DNA of 64,000 bases from Croceifilum oryzae (GCF_030814315.1 NZ_JAUSUV010000007.1:124001-188000); one strand, 5' to 3'. Positions 46,441 through 57,073 are shown, counted from the first letter of the stretch. The notes: a model not told the origin generated them from the sequence alone. Made by a program: numbers and translations.

Positions 46441-49277
46441 AAATCAAACGAGTGAAATTTCGTGGTTTCGGTCGGTGGATTAACCAAGAATTTGAATTTC
46501 AAGACGGAATAAATCTCATAGAAGCTCCCAATGAAGCAGGAAAGTCTACCTTGCTTCATGGCATTTATGGACTGATGTTTGGAGAGAAAAAAGAAGGCCT
46601 GAAAAAGCGGAAAGAAGCAGATTGGTATGATTCATTTAAGCCATGGCAAAGTAGCGAATATGGTGGAGAAATTGATTACGAATACCAAGAGCAGCTTTTT
46701 CGGCTATATCGCTCCTTTGCTTTCCCTGATTCGCAAGAACAATTAGTTGATCTAAAAACAGGCGAGGATCTCTCTGCCTTGTATACGATGAATAAGCAGA
46801 AGGATCGGCAGTTTGTGGAAAAGCAGATTGGACTCAGTGGTGAGGCATACCGGCGGGTGGGGATTTTTACATCAGGCATGTGGACACAGATATCGAAACG
46901 AAAAGAAGAGGATCACTCCTTTCATCAGAAGATGGTGGAGCGCATGACCAAGTTGTTGAAGAATGGGGCAAATCCAGACGGTTTCTCTGCATTGGAGAGC
47001 CTGGATCAACAACTTGAAGCGATTGGAAAAAGTGAATATGCACGCCATAAGCCCTACGGCGTTGAATGTGAGAGAGAACGTACCTTAAAACAAGAAGTAA
47101 TTACGCTTCAAGAAGTACGCCATCAGCTTCAAATCAATTACGAACAACGTAGTGACATCACGAAACAGATAGAGGTAAGTCAACATCAGATACGGGAGTG
47201 CTTGCATCAGATTGAACAGATTAAACAAAAGGTAGCGGATCTTCGCGAGTTGGAAGTAGATGTCCAGCAACTTGAATATCTTTATAAATCAAAGGCACAG
47301 CTGGAGCAACGACTGGACCAATGGAGATTATTAGAGCAACAGATTTTAGACTGGCGCAGGGAACAACAAGAGGTTGCTGCTACTCGCGAAATATCGACTG
47401 AATTCTTTCAAGAAGTTCAACTTTTATATAAACAGAGTGAAGAACTACGTAAAAAGTTGGCGCAAGCTCGTGATGAGCTCAGTAAGGTCAGCGAGCATCT
47501 GGAAGTTGCTCGTACACGGAAGGAACAGATGAGTAGTGTTGAGAAAGATCGCGCCTCTATTATGCTCTCAAAGTTAGATGATTTTAAAGCAGGGGATTTG
47601 CGTTATCAAGCGCTTCAGTATGTAGAGGAAGAAGAGGAACAACAGAAATTTACCCAGATCAATCACGATTTAGAACAACTAGGAATCCTGCAGGATGAAC
47701 AAAATCAATTGCATGAGAAGAAAACGATTGCTCATCAAGAGTTTTTGAAAATGAAGACCCAACATACTCAGAAGAAAGAGAGTTCGGTCCCTTGGTTGCT
47801 TGCTTCGATCGTGACGCTGGCAATTCCCGGAGGCTTTGCCTTTTTTCACTGGGGTCTAGGCCTCGGAGCTTTGGTGATTCCTCTCCTTTTATTGTGGCAA
47901 TATAGACGGATCTTTGTTCAGGATCGATCACGTAAGAAAACAGAACAACATCAGAAGAAGCGAATGCAAGTGGTACTTGAAGACTTAGATCATCAGCTCC
48001 AAGAAAATACGCAACAACAGAAGCAAATCATGCAAGTATGGCGTGTTAGGAGTTTGACTGATTTGCTATTAAAGCGTGAAGAGATTCAAGGAAGCTTGAA
48101 TCAATCGATGGTTCAAACCATTGAGCGTCGTAATTTAGAAATACAACTAGAGGAGCGAAAGCAAGAGATTGAAGAATGGATGAAGAAGCACATTCGCCCC
48201 GTTCCTGAGTTCTCCGTTTCTTCTTGGAAAGAAGCTATTCGTAATCTTCAAAAACAAGAGCAACGTGCGGAAGATCAATATCGCCTCTTTCAGATGAAGT
48301 CAGAGGCTTTAGACCGAGAAATTACGGAGAAAAGCGAAGAGAGAGAGCAGATCGAGCTTTCATTAGAGCAAAAATACCTGGAGTTTGGGGTTAGCACCTT
48401 CGGGGAGCTTGAAAGCTGGTACGAACGTCATAAGCATCTCATTCAATTACATTGGCAGATTCAAGAGGCAGAGAAACGGTATGAGGTTTGGAGCAAGCAA
48501 ATCCAAGAGGAAAATTGTCTCGATCAATGGAAGAATCAGCGGGTTCAGATTCGTGAGATTCAGTCGAAATACTTGGGTGAAGTAAGTTTGTTGCAAGATC
48601 GTTATCGGGATTGGGAGTATGAATTGGCAAAAGCGGAAGAACAGCAGAGGGATCGCGAACACGTGAGAGAGACACAGCAAATGGAGTTGGTCAGGCTCGA
48701 TAAAACGTTGGAAGATTGTGAAGAGCAACTTGCGAGGTTGCCTCTTGTTGAGAGTGAGTGGGAAAGTTCTAAGAATCGGATTCTGGAATTAGAGGAAGAG
48801 CGGACGATTCTGGAGCTGGCTAAGCAGGCTTTGGAGGAGTCGTCTCGTCAGTTCCAAGAAGATTTATCTCCACGCTTAACTCCTCATGCATCGAGATGGA
48901 TTCGCACCATTACACAAAATCGCTATCAAGCTCTTAACATCGATCCGAAAGAAGGAATCCAATTAAGTGTATTTGTTCCTGAGACTGGGGAACGGAAATC
49001 TGTGGAACATCTAAGTACAGGAACGATTGATCAGATGTACCTAGCATTACGATTTGCTTTACTACAGTTTTATTCGGAGATGACTCGGACAAGACTTCCT
49101 TTGATTTTAGATGACTGCTTCGTTCATTTTGATCAAGACAGGCTTTCAGAAACCCTGCAACTATTACATCAGTTTTCACAGGAACATCAGGTTATTCTCT
49201 GTACCTGTCAAACCCGTGAGCGAGAACTATTAAACATGTATCAGCTTCCGCATCATTCGATTACATTATCGTTGTGA
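46437..49277 (+). CDS. yhaN: SMC/Rad50-like ATPase (YhaN-like)
   Basis: A 946-residue protein whose ATG overlaps the yhaO stop (ATGA). N-terminal Walker A is EAPNEAGKSTLLHGIYG (about residues 30-45). Long coiled coils occupy about 190-440 and 500-800, with a hydrophobic two-segment region around residue 450-490 (VPWLLASIVTLAIPGGFAFFHWGLGLGALVIPLLLL), a known peculiarity of YhaN. Signature HLSTGTIDQMYLALRFAL and Walker B PLILDDCFVHFD are at the C-terminus. It works with YhaO in DNA end processing. Confidence 0.93.
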   Translation: MKIKRVKFRGFGRWINQEFEFQDGINLIEAPNEAGKSTLLHGIYGLMFGEKKEGLKKRKEADWYDSFKPWQSSEYGGEIDYEYQEQLFRLYRSFAFPDSQEQLVDLKTGEDLSALYTMNKQKDRQFVEKQIGLSGEAYRRVGIFTSGMWTQISKRKEEDHSFHQKMVERMTKLLKNGANPDGFSALESLDQQLEAIGKSEYARHKPYGVECERERTLKQEVITLQEVRHQLQINYEQRSDITKQIEVSQHQIRECLHQIEQIKQKVADLRELEVDVQQLEYLYKSKAQLEQRLDQWRLLEQQILDWRREQQEVAATREISTEFFQEVQLLYKQSEELRKKLAQARDELSKVSEHLEVARTRKEQMSSVEKDRASIMLSKLDDFKAGDLRYQALQYVEEEEEQQKFTQINHDLEQLGILQDEQNQLHEKKTIAHQEFLKMKTQHTQKKESSVPWLLASIVTLAIPGGFAFFHWGLGLGALVIPLLLLWQYRRIFVQDRSRKKTEQHQKKRMQVVLEDLDHQLQENTQQQKQIMQVWRVRSLTDLLLKREEIQGSLNQSMVQTIERRNLEIQLEERKQEIEEWMKKHIRPVPEFSVSSWKEAIRNLQKQEQRAEDQYRLFQMKSEALDREITEKSEEREQIELSLEQKYLEFGVSTFGELESWYERHKHLIQLHWQIQEAEKRYEVWSKQIQEENCLDQWKNQRVQIREIQSKYLGEVSLLQDRYRDWEYELAKAEEQQRDREHVRETQQMELVRLDKTLEDCEEQLARLPLVESEWESSKNRILELEEERTILELAKQALEESSRQFQEDLSPRLTPHASRWIRTITQNRYQALNIDPKEGIQLSVFVPETGERKSVEHLSTGTIDQMYLALRFALLQFYSEMTRTRLPLILDDCFVHFDQDRLSETLQLLHQFSQEHQVILCTCQTRERELLNMYQLPHHSITLSL

Positions 49278-49428
49278 TGGAGTATGTTTGATTATGCCTT
49301 TCATGTTTTTTTATGACGATTGCCCTTCTGTGATTGACTATTAAAGAACCTTTGGCTAATCTAAAACATGAATAGCGATTATCCAATAATTATTTTAATG
49401 TAGGATAATCATGGGAGGGAATTTTTTG

Positions 49429-49884
49429 ATGTCATTGGCATTATTTCTTCATTTGTTCGGTCTAATGGTATGGATCGGAGCGAGTGTTACCATCGGTGTT
49501 CTTTTGCTTTCGATTTGTCAACTCGATGCTTCAGCTAGTCGAAATCAGGTACTGACAGGAATTTTAAAGAAGTCCTATATGTTGATTCACCCAGCGGCAA
49601 CAGTGGTTCTTGCTTCAGGATTCTATATGTTGTTTGATGGCTGGCAGAAGCTAATCAGTCAAGGTGTTCCAAAGCCGTTTTGGTTAACATTTATGCAACA
49701 TGGTGGTACGCTTGCGGCTGTCTTATCTTTGGTCGTTGCGTCCATCTTGAGTGGAAAAGCAATGAAGCAACTTGCGCAGAAGGATGCTCAAACAGGGATG
49801 TTAAAAGTATATGTATGGGTTACTTTTGCTACGGTGCTATTTTCATTGGTGATTCTATACTTCGCGGCAGTGAAGCCGTTTTAG
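49429..49884 (+). CDS. Four-TM membrane protein (CopD/DUF2269-like layout)
   Basis: A 151-residue protein from ATG 49429 (GGGAGGG 9 nt upstream). Four transmembrane helices: ALFLHLFGLMVWIGASVTIGVLLL, SYMLIHPAATVVLASGFYMLF, FMQHGGTLAAVLSLVVASIL and VYVWVTFATVLFSLVILYFAAV. Conserved His residues (HLFG, IHPA, MQHGG) resemble haem- or copper-binding four-helix membrane families. Function unknown. It lies just before a repeat element. Confidence 0.75.
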   Translation: MSLALFLHLFGLMVWIGASVTIGVLLLSICQLDASASRNQVLTGILKKSYMLIHPAATVVLASGFYMLFDGWQKLISQGVPKPFWLTFMQHGGTLAAVLSLVVASILSGKAMKQLAQKDAQTGMLKVYVWVTFATVLFSLVILYFAAVKPF

Positions 49885-49941
49885 TTTGGGTTGATAGGAA
49901 GGCTAATTTGATTTAGCAAGTCTGTATTAAAATCATTGGTT

Positions 49942-50352
49942 GATCGAGGGCAGGAGAATCTGTTCTCTGTACCATACGCTTTTGGTGCGGTTTACTAGTA
50001 GGTACTCACTTAATACAAAAAAGCCACTATCCCTGCATGTAAATTCATTTACTCAGGCTAGTGGCTTTCGTATATCGGATATTCATTTTGGGTATTCATT
50101 GACGTCCCTAATTGATTGTATGAACAGGCAATCGATGAATCAGGTACTGTGATGATCGAGGACAATAAATTGATTGGATCAAGCTCATCATCCTAAACAA
50201 AAGACTATTGCACTAGCAGTTCCTGACAAGCCAACCAGTAATGAAAATGTACTAGGGGCAATGTATCTAGCCCTTGCTTCGAAGGACGGAGCGGACTTGC
50301 ATTTCACATCTTCGCAGGCTCACTATTTGAGCTGTGGATAGATACATGCCCC
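49942..50352. repeat. Composite palindromic element, copy 3 (internally deleted)
   Basis: A solitary left end of the copy 2/4 type (gatcgagggcaggagaatct, 49942-49961) lacks its partner. About 290 bp later comes a short 98-bp form of the copy 1 type, 50255-50352: it begins ggggcaatgtatct, has cttgcttcgaaggacggagcgg, and ends with ggctcactatttgagctgtgg.. and gatacatgcccc, but the core (gagcgttctttgcgagtttt) is missing. Between them a stem-loop aaagccacta/tagtggcttt (50020-50068) may be the terminator of the 49429 gene. The span accounts for most of the gene-free 49885-50423. Confidence 0.75.
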
Positions 50353-50423
50353 GTTACAATGACTAACCAACTAACCAACCGTTCTTAAAGCCTTTGTTAC
50401 TTTATAGCCCTTGCATCACCTTG

Positions 50424-50591
50424 TTACTCCACACGTTCCTGCTCAGCCTCATCCACATCACCAGACTGGCTATACGCACGGTTAATAGCCGCTTGTACAA
50501 AGTTTTCTCCCTCAGCCTCTTGCATCCCTAGAAGCTCATTGGAAAATTCAGCATTATACTTCGTTTGCTCTATCTTTCTCGGTTGTTTCAT
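50424..50591 (-). CDS. 55-residue small acidic protein, possibly spore-associated
   Basis: ATG 50591 has GGAGGTG with 7-nt spacing, and the frame ends at TAA 50424-50426. It begins MKQPRKIEQTKYNAEFSNE and ends AEQERVE. The KYNAEFSNE piece weakly recalls the TEFASE motif of gamma SASPs, and small acidic proteins of this size are common in spores, but no clear family is recognised. It is divergent from addB, with about 90 bp between starts. Confidence 0.6.
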   Translation of the reverse strand: MKQPRKIEQTKYNAEFSNELLGMQEAEGENFVQAAINRAYSQSGDVDEAEQERVE

Positions 50592-50683
50592 AATAGACCA
50601 CCTCCAGGATTTGTATATAACGTTTCACAAACCAGATGAAGCTATACTGGAATAATAAGGATAAGATAGGAGGGGATTTTTCG

Positions 50684-53600
50684 ATGTCCGGAGTCATTAC
50701 GCTTCACCCCATCGAACAAACGGGGCGATTAGCTCTGTTTACAAAAGAGTATAGTGAATCAAAACGGATTACATATGTGTTTCCTAGTAGTGAATTAGTA
50801 TCCCGTTATCGTTCCGAAATCTTTTCTAGCTCCGTCCAAGTGATGACCATGGATCAAATGGTGATTCGAATGAACGAAGATAGTCGGGAAATGAAGAGTC
50901 CACACTTTCGATATAAGTGCATTGAAACCTGTATGGATGAAGGGGCTGAGGAGGGCTGGTTTACACAGTGGCGAGAGCTTACAGTTGAATCTTTTTCTTG
51001 GGTTGTGAAGAGTGAAAAATGGATTGGGGAAATGAAGAGGGCGGGTGTGATTCCCTCACGCTTACGGCGGCTATTGCCTAAGGAAAATCAATTGGCTCAA
51101 GGACTCGTTTGTTTATATGAACGATACCAGCAGAAACTGAAACAATATAACTGGTTAGATCCAGAACAAGCGTATCTGACATTGTTAGAAGGACTAAAAG
51201 AACGCGATCTAACAGGAGAAGTCTTTATTTTTGAACAATTTCATGATCTACACTATATCCAGGAAAGCTTGTTATCGGGATTGGTCTCTCGTAATGCTAC
51301 GGTTGAATTCCACCTACTATACGATCTAAAACGAAGTGGCTTTAGCTCGGTAAAAGCCACATTACAGCGTTTGCAGAAGGTCGGTTTTCAGGTCAATGAC
51401 TACACAACAGGTATGGCCGTCATCCTATCTACAGATACCAAAGAAGAAACAGCTCTACAACATCTAAAACAATCTCTCTTTGTCTCAGACCAAGCAGTGA
51501 AACCCTTTGTGACAGTAGATGACAGTGTACAAATCTGGCAGGCAAACCATAAGAGTTTGGAAGTTCGACGGGCGATTCGCCAAGTGAAAGAATGGATGAT
51601 ACGTAACCACATACCGGGGGAGCAAATTGCACTTGTGACAGAGCAATGGGATGTGTATGCACCTCTCGTCAGAAGATTGGCAACGGAAGCGGGAGTTCCG
51701 TTTCATTTGCCACGTGTTCAATCTGGGATGGAACAATCTATGGGACAAGTTATTCGCTCTGCTTTTGCTTGTAGAGAGGGTGATATAACGACGATTCCAT
51801 TTTTATCCCGCTCAGCTGCTATTCCGCTAACTTCTTGGAACGAACCCCAGTCATCATGGAGGAAATCGCACTATGCCTCAGATGAGCTTTTGCAATGTTG
51901 GCTCGAAGCGACCGAACCAGAGTATGCAGAACAGGTCTTGGAGTTATGGAGATGGATCGGGCAAATCCCGGAAGTTAATCGGAAGTTAGACTGGTATTCG
52001 TGGTTCGGGTCATGGGCGGCTATTCGTTTACGCCCTAACGTTGCGGTTTTTCGAGACGATGAATCATTACAAGATTGGATTGAAAATAGTCGCCTCTGGA
52101 CGAAAATGGAGCAGTGGTGTCAGGAGATGAGTAAGGGTGATACGACAAACACGTCTATATGGAGTTTCCGTGATTTTGCCCAAGAGGTGACAAATTGGCT
52201 ATCCCATGTTCAATTAATCATCGATCCCGAAGAGGGTGGTGGGGTACGTTTACTAGCGGCCAATATGATTTGTGGTCAGCCTTTTACCAAAGTCATTTTA
52301 CTCGGGTGTGAAGAAAAAAATTGGCCGGGTTCTTATCAAGAAGACTGGCTATTTCCAGATCAATTGCGGAGGGAGCTAAGCAAAGAATCCATTTGGCTTC
52401 GTACCTCCGACCATATTAAAGAGCGACAGAAACTTTCCTTTCTGATGGCGGTGATGAGTGCACAAGATCAGGTTGTGTTCTCCTATTCCATACGCGGGGA
52501 GACGGGTGATCCGCTTAATCCATCTCCTTATATAAGTGAAGTAATCCAATGCTTGCCTGAGTACGATGATGAGTCGAAGTCTAGTCAGCACATGCTATCT
52601 CCCGATTGCTGGATTCGCTCGAAGGATATGGTTTATGCCATCGCAAAAGAATCCGTTTTCCAATCAGACGAATGGTTGGATCGAATCGGGCCAGAGTTAA
52701 AAGAGGAGATTCAAATTTCTCGATCGAGACATGCTCAGACTCCATCCCCTTGGTTTGGTTCTTTAGGAGTGGATGCGGATCAGCTATCTCATGTACTAGC
52801 GACAAAAGTATGGAGTGCTTCAGAGTTAGATGTATTGATGAGCTGTCGCTTTCGATATCTTGCACAGAGGGTATGGAATGTGAAATCACGCGAGCAACAG
52901 GGTCGGGGCTTATCTAGAATGGTTGCGGGAAATGCGATACATGCCTCTTTATATGCTTTGTTCAAAAAATTTCAAGAACAAGGAGAGGATTGGGAAAGCC
53001 TTTCTTTTTCAATATCCGATGTGGAGGGATTATTCGAGGAATTTTCAAGAGACGAGTTTCCGCATTATCCACATATCGTCAAGGAAATCGAACAGCGAAA
53101 AGAAACAAGAAGGCTCATGCAGTTTATGGGGCTAGAAGAAAAAGGACGAATAGGGGGAAAGGAGAAACACTCACTTCAACCCACATTTCTAGAATTGTCA
53201 TTTGGTCTCCCCATGGATTCACCTGACCATGTGGATCCCGAGTCGAAACGAGAGCCTGTTATGATCTCCTTGACAAAGGATATGAAGATTCAGGTTAGAG
53301 GAAAGATGGATCGAGTGGATATGGACGAGGAACACCTTGTTGTATATGACTATAAATCGGGTAACAATCTCCCTACATTACAAGAGTTGTATGAAGGAAA
53401 AGCGATTCAGCTTCCACTCTATCTTTGGGTATTGCAGGAGGGGTTTGGATATTCAGAGGAACAACTGATAGGGGGTGCATTCTACACATCGGAAAGGAGA
53501 TCTCTGGGATTATGGAGAGCAGGCCTTGTCCAACAAAAGGCAAACATTCATCGATCTGTAAAGGGATTAGATCCACAGCAATGGTCAGAGGTGCATCATC

Positions 53601-53728
53601 ATATGAGAAGAAGGTTAGCGGAGCAGATACAAGCGTTACGTTCTGGAGAAGTGAAGGTGAAGCCAACTTGGAATTGCCCGTCTTATTGCGCAGCAAAGCG
53701 ATTTTGTCGATATCAGAACTCAAAATAG
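50684..53728 (+). CDS. addB: ATP-dependent nuclease subunit AddB
   Basis: About 1014 residues from ATG 50684 (AGGAGGGG about 8 nt upstream; the frame from 50636 lacks an RBS). The N-terminal half is an inactivated helicase fold without a good Walker A. The C-terminal RecB-like nuclease has VDMDEEHLVVYDYKSGN with the DYK of the PD-(D/E)XK site. The Fe-S cysteines are seen in LMSCRFRYL and CPSYCAAKRFC. It partners AddA to process double-strand breaks. The next gene, addA, begins 16 bp later. Confidence 0.95.
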   Translation: MSGVITLHPIEQTGRLALFTKEYSESKRITYVFPSSELVSRYRSEIFSSSVQVMTMDQMVIRMNEDSREMKSPHFRYKCIETCMDEGAEEGWFTQWRELTVESFSWVVKSEKWIGEMKRAGVIPSRLRRLLPKENQLAQGLVCLYERYQQKLKQYNWLDPEQAYLTLLEGLKERDLTGEVFIFEQFHDLHYIQESLLSGLVSRNATVEFHLLYDLKRSGFSSVKATLQRLQKVGFQVNDYTTGMAVILSTDTKEETALQHLKQSLFVSDQAVKPFVTVDDSVQIWQANHKSLEVRRAIRQVKEWMIRNHIPGEQIALVTEQWDVYAPLVRRLATEAGVPFHLPRVQSGMEQSMGQVIRSAFACREGDITTIPFLSRSAAIPLTSWNEPQSSWRKSHYASDELLQCWLEATEPEYAEQVLELWRWIGQIPEVNRKLDWYSWFGSWAAIRLRPNVAVFRDDESLQDWIENSRLWTKMEQWCQEMSKGDTTNTSIWSFRDFAQEVTNWLSHVQLIIDPEEGGGVRLLAANMICGQPFTKVILLGCEEKNWPGSYQEDWLFPDQLRRELSKESIWLRTSDHIKERQKLSFLMAVMSAQDQVVFSYSIRGETGDPLNPSPYISEVIQCLPEYDDESKSSQHMLSPDCWIRSKDMVYAIAKESVFQSDEWLDRIGPELKEEIQISRSRHAQTPSPWFGSLGVDADQLSHVLATKVWSASELDVLMSCRFRYLAQRVWNVKSREQQGRGLSRMVAGNAIHASLYALFKKFQEQGEDWESLSFSISDVEGLFEEFSRDEFPHYPHIVKEIEQRKETRRLMQFMGLEEKGRIGGKEKHSLQPTFLELSFGLPMDSPDHVDPESKREPVMISLTKDMKIQVRGKMDRVDMDEEHLVVYDYKSGNNLPTLQELYEGKAIQLPLYLWVLQEGFGYSEEQLIGGAFYTSERRSLGLWRAGLVQQKANIHRSVKGLDPQQWSEVHHHMRRRLAEQIQALRSGEVKVKPTWNCPSYCAAKRFCRYQNSK

Positions 53729-53744
53729 AAAGGGGGAGGTTGCC

Positions 53745-56700
53745 ATGGAAAAATGGATGGAGGAACTCATCTGTGAGTCATTGTCAGAGGAGCAAAAGAA
53801 AGCAGTGCTCAGCAAGGAGTATCGTTGTGTTGTCATGGCAGGAGCTGGTGCGGGGAAAACTCGGGTGTTGGTGAAGCGCTTTGTGTATACCTTGTATCAA
53901 TTTGGCATGAACCCATCGAACCTTCGTAAAATGGTGGCTATCACATTTACGAAAAAAGCAGCAACGGAGATGCGGGATCGTTTGCGGAAAGAGATGGAAC
54001 GAATCATCGATCGATTAGGCAAAATGCGAGAGGAAGAAGAGTATCAATCATGGAATGAAGTTCGCCAATGTCTAGATGAAGCTCGTATTTACACCATTCA
54101 TTCATTTTGCCAATCCATTTTGTCGACAGAGCCCGTCCGAGCAGGAGTCGATCCGTTTTTTCAAGTATTAGAAGAATGGGAAGCGAACCGACTTTTGGAA
54201 CAAGCAGTTGTCCATGTGCTTTCCTCATCCCAATTACTTCATCAAAGAAATGAGATCGAACGTGAATGGTGGATGTATTACCTTTCATTAATCGGGTGGA
54301 CAAGAGCGGAATCGATGCTAGTTGAGTTGTCTCGAAAGTGGAGGAATCTGGGATGGACACTCTCTAAATTAATAGACTGTACGACGGAGAGCCTCCTCCA
54401 TCATTCAGACCATGATGCTTCAGAAGAGCATGAAATGAATCGGGAATCGGAAGAAATGATAACTCGATTAATCCTGTTCTATTTGCAAGAGATTCATGTA
54501 TACTATCAGCTCTTAAAAAAGCAGAAGGCCCGATATGATTATCAAGATTTAATTCAAATGGTGTGTGAAGCGTTAGAGAAAGATGCATCATTTCGCCTGC
54601 ATATACAGCAACAGATTCAATCTTTAATGATCGATGAGTATCAAGATACAGATGGTCTCCAGAAGCGGTTAGTTGATTTTATGTTGTCAGAACCATTAGA
54701 GGAGAAAAGGTACTTATTTGTAGTTGGAGATCCGAAGCAGTCGATTTATCGCTTTCGTGGTGCGGATGTTTCTATTTTTATCGAAACACAAAAAGAATGG
54801 ATGGACCAAGGCAATGGGGATCTTCACCTAACACATAATTACCGTTCTCAGACGGGGATTGTTCAGTTTAGCAATCAACTATGTAAACATGCTTTTCCAG
54901 TAGATGAGTTCCGCCCTATTCAAGCATCTAGATCGGATCAGGATATAGAGAAGCCTGTCCAATTGATCTCCTTCTCTCATATGGATCCAAATAACGAGAA
55001 GCTAGTGGAACAAGAGGCGATGATTATAAGCAACCAGATGAAGCGATTACGGTCTAAGTTTCAGTATGGTGATATGGTATTGCTATTAAGGAAAATGAAT
55101 GATGCACCTTTATATGAGCAAATTCTTCGATCGCAGGGGCTCCCGGTTCGGATCGTGGGTGGAAGTGGCTTTTATGAGACACAGGAGATTCAAGATTTCC
55201 TCTATCTTTTTGCCACTGTGCTAACACCTGCTCGTGCAGAAGATTGGGTAGGAGCTTTGCGTTCGCCGTTTGCTCATATAAGTGATGAAGGGATTACTCG
55301 ACTTGCGCTTAAGACGGGCTGGAATGGGGACCCGCAGAGTTGGCTTCATCAATCCATTCTAAGTGAAGGTGATCAGCTTCGATTACAAACATTTTGCTTT
55401 TTATATGAGTCTCTTAAGCAAATAAGTTACCGTCGTACCCCGGGACAATTGATCCGGTGGGTCATCGAACATAGTAACTATATGACGATTCTTTGGGGAT
55501 TACCGAATGGGGCGCAGGCTGTTTTCAATTTAGAGAAATGGTGCTTGTCATGGGAGATGGAAACTGACCCCGATCTCCTTACACTGGAAGGATTTCTAGA
55601 GAAAATGGAACTCTACCAATCTGAGGCCAATCAAGAACCAGAGGCGGAAATCTGGGATGAGGGAGAAGATGTCATTCGAATCATGACGATTCATAAATCC
55701 AAAGGTCTAGAGTTCCCCATCGTTTTCCTCTCTAATCTATGGAATACTTCGCCTGTCTCGGTTAGTCGTGAGTCATCGTTGATCCATCCTACGATGGGCT
55801 TAGTCATAAAAGGATTTGATCATCTTAAGAGACCGAGCTATGTTAAGACGAAAATTGAATTTCCTCGCTGGAAAGAGGCTGCCTTTTATGAAGAGGAATT
55901 GGAATCACAAGAGCTGATGCGCTTATTTTACGTAGCTGTAACCCGGGCTGAAGATTACCTATTTCTGGGTATTACGAAAAATAATGGGAAATCTACATCT
56001 ACCAAGTCAAAGGATATAGCCTCTTGGCTCAAAGGGATTCTCCAGAAGGATTTGGCTCAGCCAAGAGAGTCTGTTCCATTTGGTTCTGATTCCCTACCTA
56101 TTCTTTATGAAAATACGATTCTCGTAAAATCCCCACAAGTAGAAGACGATCGGAAATTAGACACCTTTGATCACTTAGTGATTCCATTTACGGAGCCGAT
56201 TCCATTTGGAAAATATGATCATATTCCGATCAGCGTGACGGATTGGAAAGAATTAGTTCATTGTCCGAGGAAATATTATTATCATCGTGTGTTGCAGGTA
56301 CCGATACCAGATGTTGAGCGTGTAGAAGAAAAGCCATCTGTCCCTTATATCTCGGGTAATCGGCGAGGGGAAATCGTTCACTATCTCTGTGAGAGAACCG
56401 TCTCTTCAGCAGATAGACTCTGGTTACAACCGGATTGGTTTGCCCAAATAGCTCATCTGTTTCATCTAAATTCTCGTGAAATGGAGGGTTTAAAACCAGA
56501 TTTAGAGCAAATTCGAACCAGGTTTTTAGATAGTCAGGTAGTTCAGAGGATCGCAGAGTCGAAGAAGGTATTAGCTGAGGAATCGTTCCAATACGTGACA
56601 CCCGGATTTCGGGTAAGTGGCCAAATGGACTTGCTACTCCAAGATCAGAATCATGGCTGGGAGATCATCGACTTTAAAACAGATCGGATGAAAGTGGAAG

Positions 56701-56993
56701 ATATCGCAGAAAAAACGGCCTTTTATCTACCGCAATTGCAACTTTATTCGCTAGCGTGGCGTGCAAGAGGGATGGAGATAAACGGAGTTACGCTTTATTT
56801 TCTAGATTGTAACCATGAAGAGAACATACAGATCGACTCACAGTGGTGGCATCAAGCCGAAAAACTCCTTGAAAATACACGTTCTTTTTTTCAATTGGAA
56901 AGAAAAATGTTCAATTGGCCGACGAAACCAAGCAAGAATTGTTCATACTGTGAATATAACGTGCTGTGCGATAAAATAGGCACAAATTCGTGA
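53745..56993 (+). CDS. addA: ATP-dependent helicase/nuclease subunit AddA
   Basis: A 1082-residue UvrD-type helicase-nuclease, RBS AAGGGGGAGG upstream of ATG 53745. Walker A is AGAGAGKTRVL (residues 32-42); other helicase motifs are AITFTKKAATEMRDR, IDEYQDTD, VGDPKQSIYRFRGAD, MTIHKSKGLEFP and YVAVTRAED. The C-terminal nuclease site is DFKTDRM. In addition, HCPRKYYYHR and a C-terminal CSYCEYNVLCD form a possible fourth-cysteine cluster like that of AddB. AddAB is the Gram-positive equivalent of RecBCD. Confidence 0.96.
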   Translation: MEKWMEELICESLSEEQKKAVLSKEYRCVVMAGAGAGKTRVLVKRFVYTLYQFGMNPSNLRKMVAITFTKKAATEMRDRLRKEMERIIDRLGKMREEEEYQSWNEVRQCLDEARIYTIHSFCQSILSTEPVRAGVDPFFQVLEEWEANRLLEQAVVHVLSSSQLLHQRNEIEREWWMYYLSLIGWTRAESMLVELSRKWRNLGWTLSKLIDCTTESLLHHSDHDASEEHEMNRESEEMITRLILFYLQEIHVYYQLLKKQKARYDYQDLIQMVCEALEKDASFRLHIQQQIQSLMIDEYQDTDGLQKRLVDFMLSEPLEEKRYLFVVGDPKQSIYRFRGADVSIFIETQKEWMDQGNGDLHLTHNYRSQTGIVQFSNQLCKHAFPVDEFRPIQASRSDQDIEKPVQLISFSHMDPNNEKLVEQEAMIISNQMKRLRSKFQYGDMVLLLRKMNDAPLYEQILRSQGLPVRIVGGSGFYETQEIQDFLYLFATVLTPARAEDWVGALRSPFAHISDEGITRLALKTGWNGDPQSWLHQSILSEGDQLRLQTFCFLYESLKQISYRRTPGQLIRWVIEHSNYMTILWGLPNGAQAVFNLEKWCLSWEMETDPDLLTLEGFLEKMELYQSEANQEPEAEIWDEGEDVIRIMTIHKSKGLEFPIVFLSNLWNTSPVSVSRESSLIHPTMGLVIKGFDHLKRPSYVKTKIEFPRWKEAAFYEEELESQELMRLFYVAVTRAEDYLFLGITKNNGKSTSTKSKDIASWLKGILQKDLAQPRESVPFGSDSLPILYENTILVKSPQVEDDRKLDTFDHLVIPFTEPIPFGKYDHIPISVTDWKELVHCPRKYYYHRVLQVPIPDVERVEEKPSVPYISGNRRGEIVHYLCERTVSSADRLWLQPDWFAQIAHLFHLNSREMEGLKPDLEQIRTRFLDSQVVQRIAESKKVLAEESFQYVTPGFRVSGQMDLLLQDQNHGWEIIDFKTDRMKVEDIAEKTAFYLPQLQLYSLAWRARGMEINGVTLYFLDCNHEENIQIDSQWWHQAEKLLENTRSFFQLERKMFNWPTKPSKNCSYCEYNVLCDKIGTNS

Positions 56994-57073
56994 ATAGTCT
57001 TCTCTTTCGTTGAAAAATGCGAAAGAGTCACGGATAATGAATGGTATGTATTATTTAAAGGAGAGTCGTCGTT

